Shown here piece by piece: positions 10,594 to 19,189 of a DNA stretch of 64,000 bases. Position numbers and translations under genes: made by a program. The number at the start of each line of letters is the position of its first letter. Position 1 is the first letter of the stretch. Source of the stretch: Nemertoderma westbladi (Eukaryota > Xenacoelomorpha > Nemertodermatida > Nemertodermatidae); NCBI GenBank assembly GCA_032718475.1, contig JAUCBJ010000657.1:22052-86051 (forward strand), written 5' to 3'. A model generated the notes under the pieces. That model searched no databases. It saw only the letters and a list, made by a program, of their open reading frames with translations, and had not been told where the DNA came from.

Positions 10594-11491
10594 GGGTCTC
10601 GTTATTCTTGCTCCTATGTATGTTTGGTATTGGGGTTGATGTTAATATATTGGGGCCCATACACCTATCCGCAATAATTCCCCCCTCACCTGGGTATATG
10701 TTATGTCCCTGCATGCTGTAGTCATACTGCTGTACTGGTACCGGTATAGGCCTATCAGCTTCTGGCCTACTCGCCGGTATGTATTCCGCGACTTCCGGGT
10801 TTAATCCCGTTGTCCGCGCTATCCTATCGCCTACATTGCCTCTCTCAGTATGGCCTATGGTATGTGCAGTAAGGCCTACAGTATGTCCTGCAGTCTGCAT
10901 GTGTCGCTCGGGATCGAAGTTTATTCTTCTCGAATAATCCTCCCCGCGGCTACCGTACTCTCGATCGGTAGGTATATTCCGTCGGAAAGTTTCTCTTCGA
11001 CCCTCCCCTCTACTGTTCTCGTCTTCGTACCGGTACATCGCGTACCCCTCCATCGGCGCGTAGTGCGCCTCACCGGGTCGCATCTCTCCGGGGCGACGGC
11101 AATCTCCCGGAGTCCGACCCCACTGACTCTCCGTTCTCATCTCGACTACCGACAGCTCGCTATCCGTCCTCGCTCTTCTATCGTTCGCGGCGATACTTCT
11201 ATTACTGTCTTCTCTTCTTCTCCTTTCAGTGGAGTATTCCCGCTCGTGAGATCTCTCGTCGACCTCCCGGTTAAACCCCACTGTTCTTCTTCCCTCTTCT
11301 GATCGGGCTCGACGCTTCGTCCGCCCTCTTACGACGTCAACCTGTCTCTCTCTGCTCGGTCGCACGCCTCTGGGGATACTCGCAACCCCCCTATTACTCT
11401 CCGTCGCCGGGTGTTGCGGTTTACCTATTTTGGCCCGCGCATTATCCGCTGACGGCTGCGGAGCACTCTCTGCCTCCCCCCCCTTTCGCCG
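10586..11491 (-). CDS. Arg/Glu-rich ORF upstream of BEL Gag (element-specific)
   Basis: The frame is open from a stop at 11492-11494 to TGA at 10586-10588. The protein is rich in Arg, Glu, Asp and Ser (RSEEGRRTVGFNREVDERS) and contains a short Thr/His repeat (HTVGLTAHTIGHT). No known domain is recognised. It ends inside the start of the Gag-protease-RT frame, overlapping about 50 bases in another phase, so Gag-Pol expression might use a frameshift here or the link may be broken. A related copy lies at 60171-60815, which shows it belongs to the element and is not a host gene. Confidence 0.6.
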   Translation of the reverse strand, partial: RRKGGEAESAPQPSADNARAKIGKPQHPATESNRGVASIPRGVRPSRERQVDVVRGRTKRRARSEEGRRTVGFNREVDERSHEREYSTERRRREDSNRSIAANDRRARTDSELSVVEMRTESQWGRTPGDCRRPGEMRPGEAHYAPMEGYAMYRYEDENSRGEGRRETFRRNIPTDREYGSRGEDYSRRINFDPERHMQTAGHTVGLTAHTIGHTERGNVGDRIARTTGLNPEVAEYIPASRPEADRPIPVPVQQYDYSMQGHNIYPGEGGIIADRCMGPNILTSTPIPNIHRSKNNETLG

Positions 11492-12362
11492 CTAACTCGC
11501 TGTTGTGGGGCTCTCGTAGCCCCCCCCCCCCCCCCCCCCACTCGCCACATCTAATTTCGCTATCCCTCACCCCGCTACTATATCCCTCTCTAGTCGACAC
11601 ATCAACCCTACCGCGGTCGGGTCTATCCACCCCCGCCTCTCCCTCTGCTATTGCGTGGCCTACCAGGCCCTCTACCCCCTGCCTACCAACTACGTGGCCT
11701 ACCAGGCCCTCTACCCCCTGCCTACCAACTACGTGGCCTACCAGGCCCTCGCTGGGTCTACCCAACCCAGCCACTCCCTGCCTATCAACTATGTGGCCTA
11801 CCAGGCCCTCACTGGGTCTACCCAACCCAGCCGCTCCCTGCCCACCAATTATACGGCCTGCCAGGCCTCCGTCTGCCTGGCCATACACGCCCGACGTGTT
11901 TACGTTAATAGCACCCATATTGGAAACGGAATTAATTTGTTCGTTTGAAACAAAATCATTTGAATTATTTTGTAAATTCGGGCTTGGATCATTATTTAAA
12001 TTATTTGAATTATTTTGTAAATTCGGGCTTGGATCATTATTTAAATTATTTGAATTATTTTGTAAATTCGGGCTTGGATCATTATTTAAATTATTTGAAT
12101 TATTATTATTCTCTAAATCTAAATTACCACTCGGATTATTTTGCACGTTCAAATTGAAATTATTATCTGTATTTAAATTTAAATTATTGCTACTAGGTAA
12201 AGTATTATTTGCTGCAATAAAGGTTTGGTTAGAGTTATCCCATACGGTACTATTAATATTAACAACGTCTACTGTAGCATTATCATTATTACCTCCCCCA
12301 CCCGTACGGTCACACCAGTTTTGGGTCTGTCGTGCAGTCCCTGTAAGTGGGGTATTAATAAA
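11442..12362 (-). CDS. Asn-rich and Gly/Val repeat ORF of the BEL element
   Basis: Open between TAA at 12363-12365 and TAA at 11442-11444. The N-terminal half is Asn-rich, with three copies of a 15-residue, 45-bp repeat (NNLNNDPSPNLQN) at about 11958-12100. It then has tandem 39-bp units (RQGVEGLVGHVVG) and longer relatives with LGRPSEGLVGH at about 11650-11860, and finally a poly-Gly run from a 20-base C tract at 11520-11539 on the plus strand. Such low-complexity sequence suggests a disordered spacer. Its start overlaps the coiled-coil ORF in a different phase. Long plus-strand Pro-rich frames here are shadows. Confidence 0.55.
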   Translation of the reverse strand, partial: FINTPLTGTARQTQNWCDRTGGGGNNDNATVDVVNINSTVWDNSNQTFIAANNTLPSSNNLNLNTDNNFNLNVQNNPSGNLDLENNNNSNNLNNDPSPNLQNNSNNLNNDPSPNLQNNSNNLNNDPSPNLQNNSNDFVSNEQINSVSNMGAINVNTSGVYGQADGGLAGRIIGGQGAAGLGRPSEGLVGHIVDRQGVAGLGRPSEGLVGHVVGRQGVEGLVGHVVGRQGVEGLVGHAIAEGEAGVDRPDRGRVDVSTREGYSSGVRDSEIRCGEWGGGGGGLREPHNSELAAKGGGGRECSAAVSG

Positions 12363-13369
12363 TTATCCACGGCCCCTGGCTCCCCTAAAATACTCGAGCC
12401 AGTCCCGCTCTCAGACGCCCCCGCCCGCACCAGTTGCAGCTCGTGCGTGCGTCTAATCCTATGTTCCGCAAGCTCACTTTGGCGTCTCTCTAATTCCTTT
12501 TGCTCTCGTTCAGCTTCTGCCATTCTCCTCTCACACTCCCGCGCGTCCTGGTCAGCCAACTCTGCTACTCTCCTAGCGCTCTCCCTTCGCCTCGCTTCAC
12601 GCTCCTTGCGTTCACTTTCCCGTCTCGCCTCACGCTCCTTATGTTCCGCCTCACGCTCTTTGCGTTCCTTTTCCTCTCTCGCCTCATGTTCCTTACGTTC
12701 CTTTTCCTCTATTTCCTCACACTCCCTAAGGCTTCTCAAAGCCCTTTCGGCCCTCTCTACGGTTTCTCTAATCAATGCCGTTTCCCTCTCTAGCCGCATT
12801 CTCCCCTCTTCTAGCTGTTTATCCATTTCCCTCTGACCTTGCTCTATCAGGTCGAGACGGTACGCGGCACCTATCTCTCTCACCAGTCTTTCTTTCGCGG
12901 AGGATGTAGCAGACTTATCGGTTACGACGGACTCCCTCCGCCTTCCCGATCTACTAACTTTCCCCCTCCTCCCGGAACTCCCTCCGACCGACGAGACCGA
13001 ATCCGCGGGGTCAACCTTGGATTCACCCTCCTCAGGTCTGTTCCAACCCACTAATTTTATACCCCGGGCATCGATTAAGTATGGCCCTATGTACACTACA
13101 CTAGGTTGTATACCCCAGTGCCGCCATGAGTCATACAGTTCCTCGGCAACCCTTATCGCTCTTTCCTCGGCCAATTCTCTCTGCCCGAAGCGCATTAGAT
13201 AATATAAATGTCTGTCCGACTTACCTAGTCCTGACTTTAGTTTTACCTCGTCTATCGTTTTCCCCTTTCTGGCCTCCTCTAGTAGTCTCCGGGTCGCGTT
13301 GTAGGCCCGTCGAAGTCGATCGGAGACCCCGACATCCTCGTCGCCTACCTCTCCTCCGTCTCTCCGGGT
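12269..13369 (-). CDS. Coiled-coil ORF of the BEL element
   Basis: The frame runs from the TGA at 13370 to a stop at 12269. It begins with a helical, Arg/Leu-rich part (RRLLEEARKGKTIDEV; WRHWGIQPSVVYIGPYLIDA), then a low-complexity Ser/Asp part, then a long Glu/Arg/Lys coiled coil at about 12400-12850 built from heptad-like ERKEREA-type repeats. This is a plausible oligomerisation module, as seen in Gag proteins. It is in the same frame as the segment before it, and a diverged sister copy at about 60800 keeps this phase into the Asn-rich part, suggesting that a 14-base indel near 12340 breaks the link here. Confidence 0.55.
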   Translation of the reverse strand, partial: TRRDGGEVGDEDVGVSDRLRRAYNATRRLLEEARKGKTIDEVKLKSGLGKSDRHLYYLMRFGQRELAEERAIRVAEELYDSWRHWGIQPSVVYIGPYLIDARGIKLVGWNRPEEGESKVDPADSVSSVGGSSGRRGKVSRSGRRRESVVTDKSATSSAKERLVREIGAAYRLDLIEQGQREMDKQLEEGRMRLERETALIRETVERAERALRSLRECEEIEEKERKEHEAREEKERKEREAEHKEREARRESERKEREARRRESARRVAELADQDARECERRMAEAEREQKELERRQSELAEHRIRRTHELQLVRAGASESGTGSSILGEPGAVDNLLIPHLQGLHDRPKTGVTVRVGEVIMIMLQ

Positions 13370-13792
13370 TCAACGTCGTACCGGCGGCCCCACCGTCGCC
13401 GTTCCGGTGGGCCGTCCGTCGCCCTCGGCCTGTGCCTGGCCGGCGACATCGGTATTGACATCTCCGACGTCTCTCCGGGTCCGGCGTCGTACCGTCGGCC
13501 CCACCGTCGCCATCTCGGTGGGCCGTTCGTCGCTCTCAGCCTGTGGCTGGCCCGCGACATCGGCACGTCGACCCTCGTTCCGTGTCGACTCGTCTTTTTC
13601 TCCCTCCGTCTCGCTCTCTCCTTCTCTTGGCTCGACCTCGGGTTCCAGGCGGCCCCCCTCATCCTGGACTGCCGGATGACCCGTTACCGATGGGTCCGGC
13701 GTTGTGGGCCTGTACCGCCTGGTTGCGGCCTCGCGGAACGTTGATTCTTCGTCCGGGGTCCGCGTCGGCGTTGTCTCTCCCGACTGGCTCAT
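13370..13792 (-). CDS. N-terminal segment of the BEL upstream ORF, with 37-residue tandem repeat
   Basis: Starts with ATG at 13792 (MSQSGETTPTRTPDEEST) and runs in the same phase as the coiled-coil ORF, separated only by TGA at 13370-13372. It has two copies of a 111-bp unit (VAGQ.QAE.D.RPT..ATVGP), offset from about 13375 to 13486. The stop falls in the repeat where the sister unit has an Arg codon starting with CG, so it looks like a CpG-decay nonsense change. The composition is acidic, Pro/Thr/Glu-rich and probably disordered. Confidence 0.6.
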   Translation of the reverse strand: MSQSGETTPTRTPDEESTFREAATRRYRPTTPDPSVTGHPAVQDEGGRLEPEVEPREGESETEGEKDESTRNEGRRADVAGQPQAESDERPTEMATVGPTVRRRTRRDVGDVNTDVAGQAQAEGDGRPTGTATVGPPVRR

Positions 13793-14440
13793 CTCGCTTG
13801 GTGGTTGGTGGCTGGTGGTTTAGCTGGCTAGGGGAACAGTTCCGATTTAATTACTGAGTTTAGCTAGGGCAGCAGTTGGCTTTAATTACTGTGACAGGAT
13901 CCAGGAAGGATCCCGATTTATCCGGTTGTTTAATTCACTCGTCCCCGCCGTGCGTATGAAAGGTAAAAAGGGAATCCGTGTCGTTCGTTGTATATAATAA
14001 CTGATATAGATATAGGGTATATAGATATAGGTGTACGGATAATGTTGTCGTATACAGAAGGCGGGATATGGTAATTAAAGTCCCGGTCCTTCCCTAGCTA
14101 AACTAACTAACCTAAACTAGCACCAATATTACACTGAGATAACTGAACTGATATGATTACTGCCAAGTGGTTATATTGCACGGTTGGCCTTGTTACTCTA
14201 CCTAATCGATGCCCTTCCCCCCTCTGATTGGTTGATACCCTTGTTGGCGCCCTTTGGAGTGTTCCCGTTCACTCCACCTGTTCTCTCTGGGTTAGGGGTT
14301 TGGCCCCTGACCCTCATTGTGTGCTTCTCCTTCCCATTCTTATTGGGGTGGCACGAGTGATTGATTACCCAATCTCGTGGCCCCCAATATTGCTTGTCGG
14401 CTTAACTTTATGGGGTGTTAGCGGGATTGAATAAGCTAAC
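13793..14440 (-). other. Leader and putative 5' LTR of the BEL element
   Basis: Non-coding. On the minus strand it begins TGTTAGCTTATTC at about 14440, right where the neighbouring LINE frame is cut, a sensible LTR start. A minus-strand TGGATCCTGTCACAG at about 13888-13902 could be a primer-binding site, but the tRNA is unknown and the LTR end is not clear. The region contains a strong inverted repeat at 14342-14388. No matching 3' copy was found below 5680. Confidence 0.4.
14342..14388. repeat. Inverted repeat in the putative BEL 5' LTR
   Basis: The arms ATTGGGGTGGCACGAG and CTCGTGGCCCCCAAT pair almost fully around a 16-base loop. On the element's sense strand this is within about 100 bases of the presumed 5' end, where RNA hairpins such as polyadenylation or packaging signals occur in LTR elements. 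The function is not shown. Confidence 0.6.
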
Positions 14441-15899
14441 AATTTTCAATGGTTGTCAAGATTCCATCAACATTAAAGGTCATGAATTCGGTCTTTGTAG
14501 CATTTATATGCAATCCAACCTCCCTAGCAGCCCTCTCCACTTTATTTAGTAGAAGCTGTGCATCTGCTAGGGTATTAGAGAGCAGGGCGATGTCATCCGC
14601 AAAGTCGGTGTCTGTGACTCTTGTTGCCGGATATCTACTACTTCTGCGTTCTTGAAGTGTGAATCGCAGGTCTTCACCCTTTGTGGCCATCCTCATTGCG
14701 AAATCCAGCACAATTACAAATAGTAATGGTGCTAATGTGTCACCTTGCAGTACGCCAGCCAGGATTGAGAAAAACTCAGCTTCACCATCTGGTGAGAGTA
14801 CCTGCGCTTCTGTGTCACAATATAACAATCCAATGCCAGCAACAATTACTTCTGGTATTCCATAAACTCTTACGATTTCAAGCATTTTACCTCTATGGAT
14901 GGAGTCAAATGCCTTCTTGAAGTCCACAAAAGTCATGACAGCGGGGAGATTCTTTGACTTCATTCCTTCAATCAGTCTCCGTAGTGCAAGTATCTGAGCT
15001 ATTGTTGATCTACTTGGTCGAAATCCGTTTTGGCTCTTATGCAGTAGTTTCTCTATGTAAGGCCTAATCCTATATAGAATCATTTTATTGTTTATTTTGG
15101 CAGCTACCACAAGCAGCCAGATCCCACGATAGTTTGTTGGTATGCCGAGGTTTCCTTTCTTGGGGAGAGGCTTTAGTTGACCTTTAGTCCAAATTAGTGG
15201 TGGCTTTTCCCCTTTTAACATCCGGTTGCAAACATTCAATAATGGTCTGTTTACCACTCCGGTTTTCCATACCTCCGCTGGGATTTCATCTAATCCACTC
15301 GCTTTATTATTGGACATGCTTTTAATGCTTCTTTGGAGTTCGGCAGGTGTGAAGTCCCCTGTTTCTATAGGTAGTGTCTTGTCATATATTTTCCTTGTAG
15401 GGCCGACCTCGATGTTTGGTGGCTGCCCAAGCAAGTTGCTGAAGTGATTTTTCCACTTCCCAACACGTTCTTCAGGACTATCGGCTTTGAGGTGCCCCTT
15501 TGCATAACTTTTCCGACCAGATACCTCATTTACAGTTTGCCAGGTAAGTCTTGATTGTTGCTGTATGTGAGCAGTTGTAATTGCTTCAGTTGTATCCTGT
15601 ATGTACTTTTCCTGGCTGATGTTGAAGGCCAATTTAAGATCGTCCTTAGCTTTCTCAACCTTGTTAATGTTTTCGGTTGTTGGTTGTTCGGTTTTAATTT
15701 TGTAGGCTATCTTAAGATCTTCTCTCTTACAAGTAACCTCAGAGTTTTGCCATGGCACATATTGTTTTCGTTTGGGTTTCTGGGGGATATGCCTCTTAGC
15801 TGATTCCTTGTGGGCTGTTATTATATTCTGGTATATTGAATTGGTGGATTGGTCTTCATCCATTGACTGAAGTGCTTCAAAGCGGTTTTGAACTTCTAC
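14436..15899 (-). pseudogene. RTE-like LINE, endonuclease-RT linker and reverse transcriptase (truncated both ends)
   Basis: Begins near VQNRFEALQ, typical of the linker after a LINE endonuclease, and continues through the reverse transcriptase: NNKASGLDEIPAEVWK, KKGNLGIPTNYRGI, QNGFRPSRSTIAQI, FVDFKKAFDSIHR (motif A), LAGVLQGDTLAPLLF and TDFADDIALLSN (motif C, FADD) to KTEFMTF. The frame ends just before the thumb, where BEL sequence begins, so the BEL element probably landed in this LINE. The endonuclease is missing. The missing C-terminal part of the same LINE type occurs at 59591-60170. RTE is the likeliest clade, judged by motif style only. Confidence 0.75.
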
Positions 15900-16675
15900 T
15901 GTATAAGCATATATAGATAAAAAGAGACGGTGATGTGTTTCAATCAACCATTCCAAATATAATATGTCTTCAGAAGTGATGGTTGTCAACATGCATATTG
16001 TAACAATATTATACAACTTCAGAAAGGACAACCAATTTTCGTTTCTTTCATCAAACAAATCACCCAAAACAATTGGTAGCATTTTCATCAATACAAGCAT
16101 TTGTACAGCAGTTTGACACATTGCATACAAATCGTTCGACTGTAGTTTTTTAATTTTGTTTGGTAAATCCCGTTGCTCATTTTCTGTAAAGTTATAATCC
16201 TTGATACGTCTATTCAATTCATTAATATTTATTAATTTTTGCTCACAAACTACATAATTAAGCAAAAGTTGAACTTCTCCACTTATAACCCCTTCCTTCT
16301 AGCATATCATGATGGAAATCGTGTACGATGCATGTTGCCAACAGAAAAAAACGGAACGTTCTGTAAGGAGCTAGGTCCATTAATACTATATATAATTGAA
16401 TTTTCTTTGCGCTTGCTTATAGATAAGGTCGAATTTAAAACTAAAGAAAGATGAGTTAGATATATAGCTTCAGACTGCAGATTTAGACTAGCAACGTCAC
16501 TGAAATCCGAAATTTCACTGCGCTTAATCATACAGCTTCTACAGAAGCAAGTAGCGGATGCACTCTCTTTAAATCCACCTATAAGGGCAGCAGCTGGGTT
16601 ATCCGCAATCAGACACAACAATGAACCAAAATATTTGTTTCCTGAAAATAGGTAACCCTTTGAAAGTACTTCCAT
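15900..16675 (-). pseudogene. Relic of an uncharacterised, transposon-associated protein family
   Basis: Two frames on the minus strand belong together: 16675-16307 (NPAAALIGGFKESASATCF, then CRSCMI, SINGPSSLQNVPFF) and 16265-15900 (ENWLSFLKLYNIV, LIETHHRLF). Between them, about 16300, a third phase reads HHDMLEG. GFKES..CxxC, HDxLEG and IEEHH-like blocks in this order recur in uncharacterised proteins of aquatic animals, from memory and not checked. Frameshifts at about 16265-16310 show decay. Its end is fused in frame to the RTE reverse transcriptase near 15899, making one hybrid 609-codon frame. Confidence 0.5.
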
Positions 16676-16718
16676 GGCATTATTGAAGTTTGATAAGATA
16701 GAAGAAAGATGCAGTTGT

Positions 16719-16911
16719 ATGTCTCTATAACTCGAAAACTACCCAATATTTTTGAAAACGGTTTTCACTACTAGGAAGACAATAGATTTTTAGGAAAAGT
16801 GATAAAATTTCAGATTCCCAACTGCGTTTGTTTCAGAATTATAATAAAAAAACCACGGGGGGTCATATTGACCCCCCCCCCCCCCCCCCCCCCCGGGTTT
16901 AATAGGGTTGA
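16719..16911 (+). mobile_element. MITE family P, copy 1: right-hand end only
   Basis: Matches the last ~190 bases of the element at 24951-26516: TATAACTCGAAAA...GGTTTTCACTACTAGGAAG...CCACGGGG, hairpin GGGGTCA-TAT-TGACCCC with a long C run, then GGGTTTAATAGGG. The terminal TTAA is TTGA here. The left part is missing and the sequence abuts the minus-strand relic. Confidence 0.85.
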
Positions 16912-18001
16912 GTTCTTCGACCAGTGGGGGTAGGCGATTTGATTCGCCTAATAGAACCAGCGCACCGTGGAGAGAAGTTTGGCGGTACTCCCATTGTTGT
17001 TATAGAAGAGGCACCGATAAAAATAAATGTATTGAATGTACCGCGGAAATTAATAGGCATGAAGACAATAACGGATACAATGGAGCCGTTTACCATTGTA
17101 ATCAATGACTTACAACTTCAAGGAGTAAGTTTACACAATTTTCTTACACTTTAAGTCTTGCTGTATAAATTAATGATTACTAATGTATTTTTTTAGAAAA
17201 TATTTATTACATACTATGCAACGGATTTAAAGCTAAAAAAAGTTTTAATAATGATTTAGGCAATAGGTTATTGTGAAGCTCCAGATAAAATTTGGAAATT
17301 AAAAATTTGACACAAAATTAAAAATGTAATTAATAATGACATATGAAAAATTACACCATTTTTCATTATGTTGAACTATATTATTTACAGAGCAGTCGAC
17401 TGAGGTTATAAAGGATCTGAAGGAGGAAAACCAATGTAAAATAAAAAAGCTTATGGAGAACTTAATGAAAATGTTAAAGTAGCTGGGCAGAAGTTAAATT
17501 AATTTATTTTATTTATTTAGTTAATTTATTAATTAATTTATTGTTCGACTCCACTCACAATAAAAAATAAAATCGTCTGCATATTGAAATAAATTTGTTT
17601 TTAAGTACCTTCCCTAATAATTAATTAATTTAAATTTTAGACAACAATAAAATCAACTCATCGTGGGATTGTATGCGACGGCCTCTATGGTTATTTCAAC
17701 CGATGCCCATGTTTTGCATCGCAAATAACGAAGGACATTCGTTGGGTAATTCAGAATGATGTTATTCTCGAAAATGTACCAGTGGACACAGAGGGAAACC
17801 CAATCCGACAGGGTGTTTTTCCCTCCAGTCGATTCACGTCCCTTTTCCTGGGACCGGGAGCAATGAACGTTTGTTAATTATAATATTTAATTTTATTACG
17901 TAATTTAAAACCTTAAATAAAATATGATACAATGTAATTAAACATAAACATAGATAATTAAAATAATTATTTATTTCGCAGGTCCAAGAAAAAAATATTT
18001 G
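16912..18001 (+). CDS. Unrecognised spliced gene fragment (two or three exons)
   Basis: Exon 1 is open from the MITE edge to 17124 (VGDLIRLIEPAHRGEKFGG; PFTIVINDLQLQG) and is followed by GTAAGT. Exon 2 begins after TTTTAG at 17641 and stays open to a stop at 17875-17877 (GIVCDGLYGYFNRCPCF, QNDVILENVPVDTEGNPIRQ). Both junctions are phase 0, so a 516-base GT-AG intron joins them without a break. A third short exon may start after CGCAG at 17982 and stop at 17999-18001, but its donor (GTTTGT) is weak. The 5' end is lost at the MITE insertion. No family is recognised. The length of the open frames and the matching splice phase make chance unlikely. Confidence 0.5.
17391..17482 (+). CDS. Possible terminal exon encoding a short coiled coil
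   Basis: After an acceptor ATTTACAG at 17383-17390, one phase reads STEVIKDLKEENQCKIKKLM and on to a TAG at 17480-17482. The heptad-like Leu/Lys/Glu composition suits a coiled coil. It lies inside the intron proposed for the neighbouring gene and does not share its phase, so it would be an alternative 3' end or part of a different transcript. Confidence 0.25.
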
Positions 18002-18501
18002 ATCGGACGCACTGTAGTTTATTTTTCTTATTATTTTAATATAAAGAGGAGAATTAAATTATTAAATATATTTCTTTCAATGAAATGCACACTGCAGAAA
18101 TGTTCATGGAATAGTTTTTAGTAACCAAGGCCCTGCCAGGCCGGGACTTACATTTCATTTTTTTTAACCTAACAGGATAAAATAAAATTTTCATAATTCT
18201 CTGTTTTTCTTTTCTTTTATATTAACTTTTCTAGAGCATGTTATAACAGGGATTAAATATAGACTGCTCCTGGGAGCAGTTAGGTGAAGATAATGTATGT
18301 AAGGGTGGAGGTCTGTTGTCCAGTGGTTTAAGTTACAATAATATAAATTCGGCATCTTGCCGCCTTCATGAGTATGGTTGTAAATTATTAAGAATTAATA
18401 TTGCGGCAAACTGCCACATTTTTAAGGGTTGTTACGGAAACGGTTCATATTATGTTTTTCCTTATGTGATGAATTAATTTTAATTCTTTTTTTTATTTAG
18501 T

Positions 18502-18842
18502 CCAAAACTCAGGCATTAACAAATCGCCAAGTGCGGCGACATGTCAATCAACAAATACAACAATATAATGGGCAATGGAATGTGGTTGGATGGTCCAAAT
18601 CGAGCAGTTTTGGAGCGGATGAAGAAGGGGGGACAATGTTTGGCACATCAAAATTGCACATAACATCTGTTCGACCCATTCAACCGTATCAGTTTCAGCT
18701 TCTAATCCTTCTAAATCAAACTGCATGTATTTCTTACCATATAAATTTGGACGTGCAGGAGATGTATTTCTTAAAGTTTGTTATGAAAATTATTAACATT
18801 TACGTAACGTTAAATAAAATGCAATTTCTAATTCGGTATTAA
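18502..18842 (+). CDS. Possible exon, unrecognised
   Basis: A good polypyrimidine/acceptor (TTTTTTTATTTAG) precedes a frame open to 18842: KTQALTNRQVRRHVNQQIQ, YNGQWNVVGWSKSSSFGAD, SVRPIQPYQFQLLI. It may be a further exon of the gene at 16912-18001, but no donor links them convincingly. An opposite-strand frame (18726-18544) of 60 codons overlaps and cannot be excluded. Confidence 0.3.
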
Positions 18843-19002
18843 TTGCATGGCAGGAGCACCCAGATATATTAAGACCCCATAGTAGTATAAAATATTATTA
18901 TGTGGACAGTGATGAGGATCGGATTTATTATTTACTGTAGTTCGCCAGATTATCTTCCATGACCAGGGATGATGTCGTTATGGAACGTGAGATGGAACGT
19001 TA

Positions 19003-19160
19003 TGCTATTAGATACAGAACGTGACCCCGCTCCAGGGCAGTGCTATTAGATATGGAACGTGACCCCGCGCCAGGGCAGTGCTATTAGATACAGAACGTGA
19101 CCCCGCGCCCGGGTAGTGCTAATAAACATGGAACGTGGCCCGCGCCCGTGTAGTGCTATT
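19003..19160. repeat. 38-bp GC-richer minisatellite, about four units
   Basis: Unit: TGCTATTAGATACAGAACGT followed by GACCCCGCTCCAGGGCAG, repeated about four times with a few changes. A half-unit (ATGGAACGTGA) precedes it at 18980. The GC content stands out from the AT-rich flanks. No coding sense is visible. Confidence 0.85.
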
Positions 19161-19189
19161 AGTTTTGAATGGATAAAAGTTACACAGAG

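Larger units (their letters stand above)
5610..14440 (-). mobile_element. BEL/Pao LTR retrotransposon with a long extra 5' coding region (degraded)
   Basis: Reading on the minus strand from 13792 to 5680, the order is an N-terminal repeat-rich ORF, a coiled-coil ORF, an Asn-rich and Gly/Val repeat ORF, an Arg-rich ORF, then Gag (DUF1759-like), aspartic protease (DUF1758-like), reverse transcriptase, RNase H, H2C2 zinc finger, integrase and the DUF5641-like tail. That pol order is diagnostic of BEL/Pao. A purine-rich tract just past the pol stop (about 5610-5640, minus strand) is a plausible polypurine tract. Breaks seen: in-frame stops at 13370, 7750 and 7357, phase changes near 12270-12362 and 11476-11483, and a phase change between ORFs at 10586-10636. 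Matching LTRs were not found. Confidence 0.85.

Noticed and set aside
5807-10721. Many plus-strand frames of 60-240 codons
   Set aside because: All are antisense to the BEL pol and Gag domains, whose motifs are unambiguous.
11503-12456. 317-codon Pro-rich plus-strand frame
   Set aside because: Shadow of the repeat-rich BEL ORF on the minus strand; the homologous copy at 60171-60815 supports the minus-strand sense.
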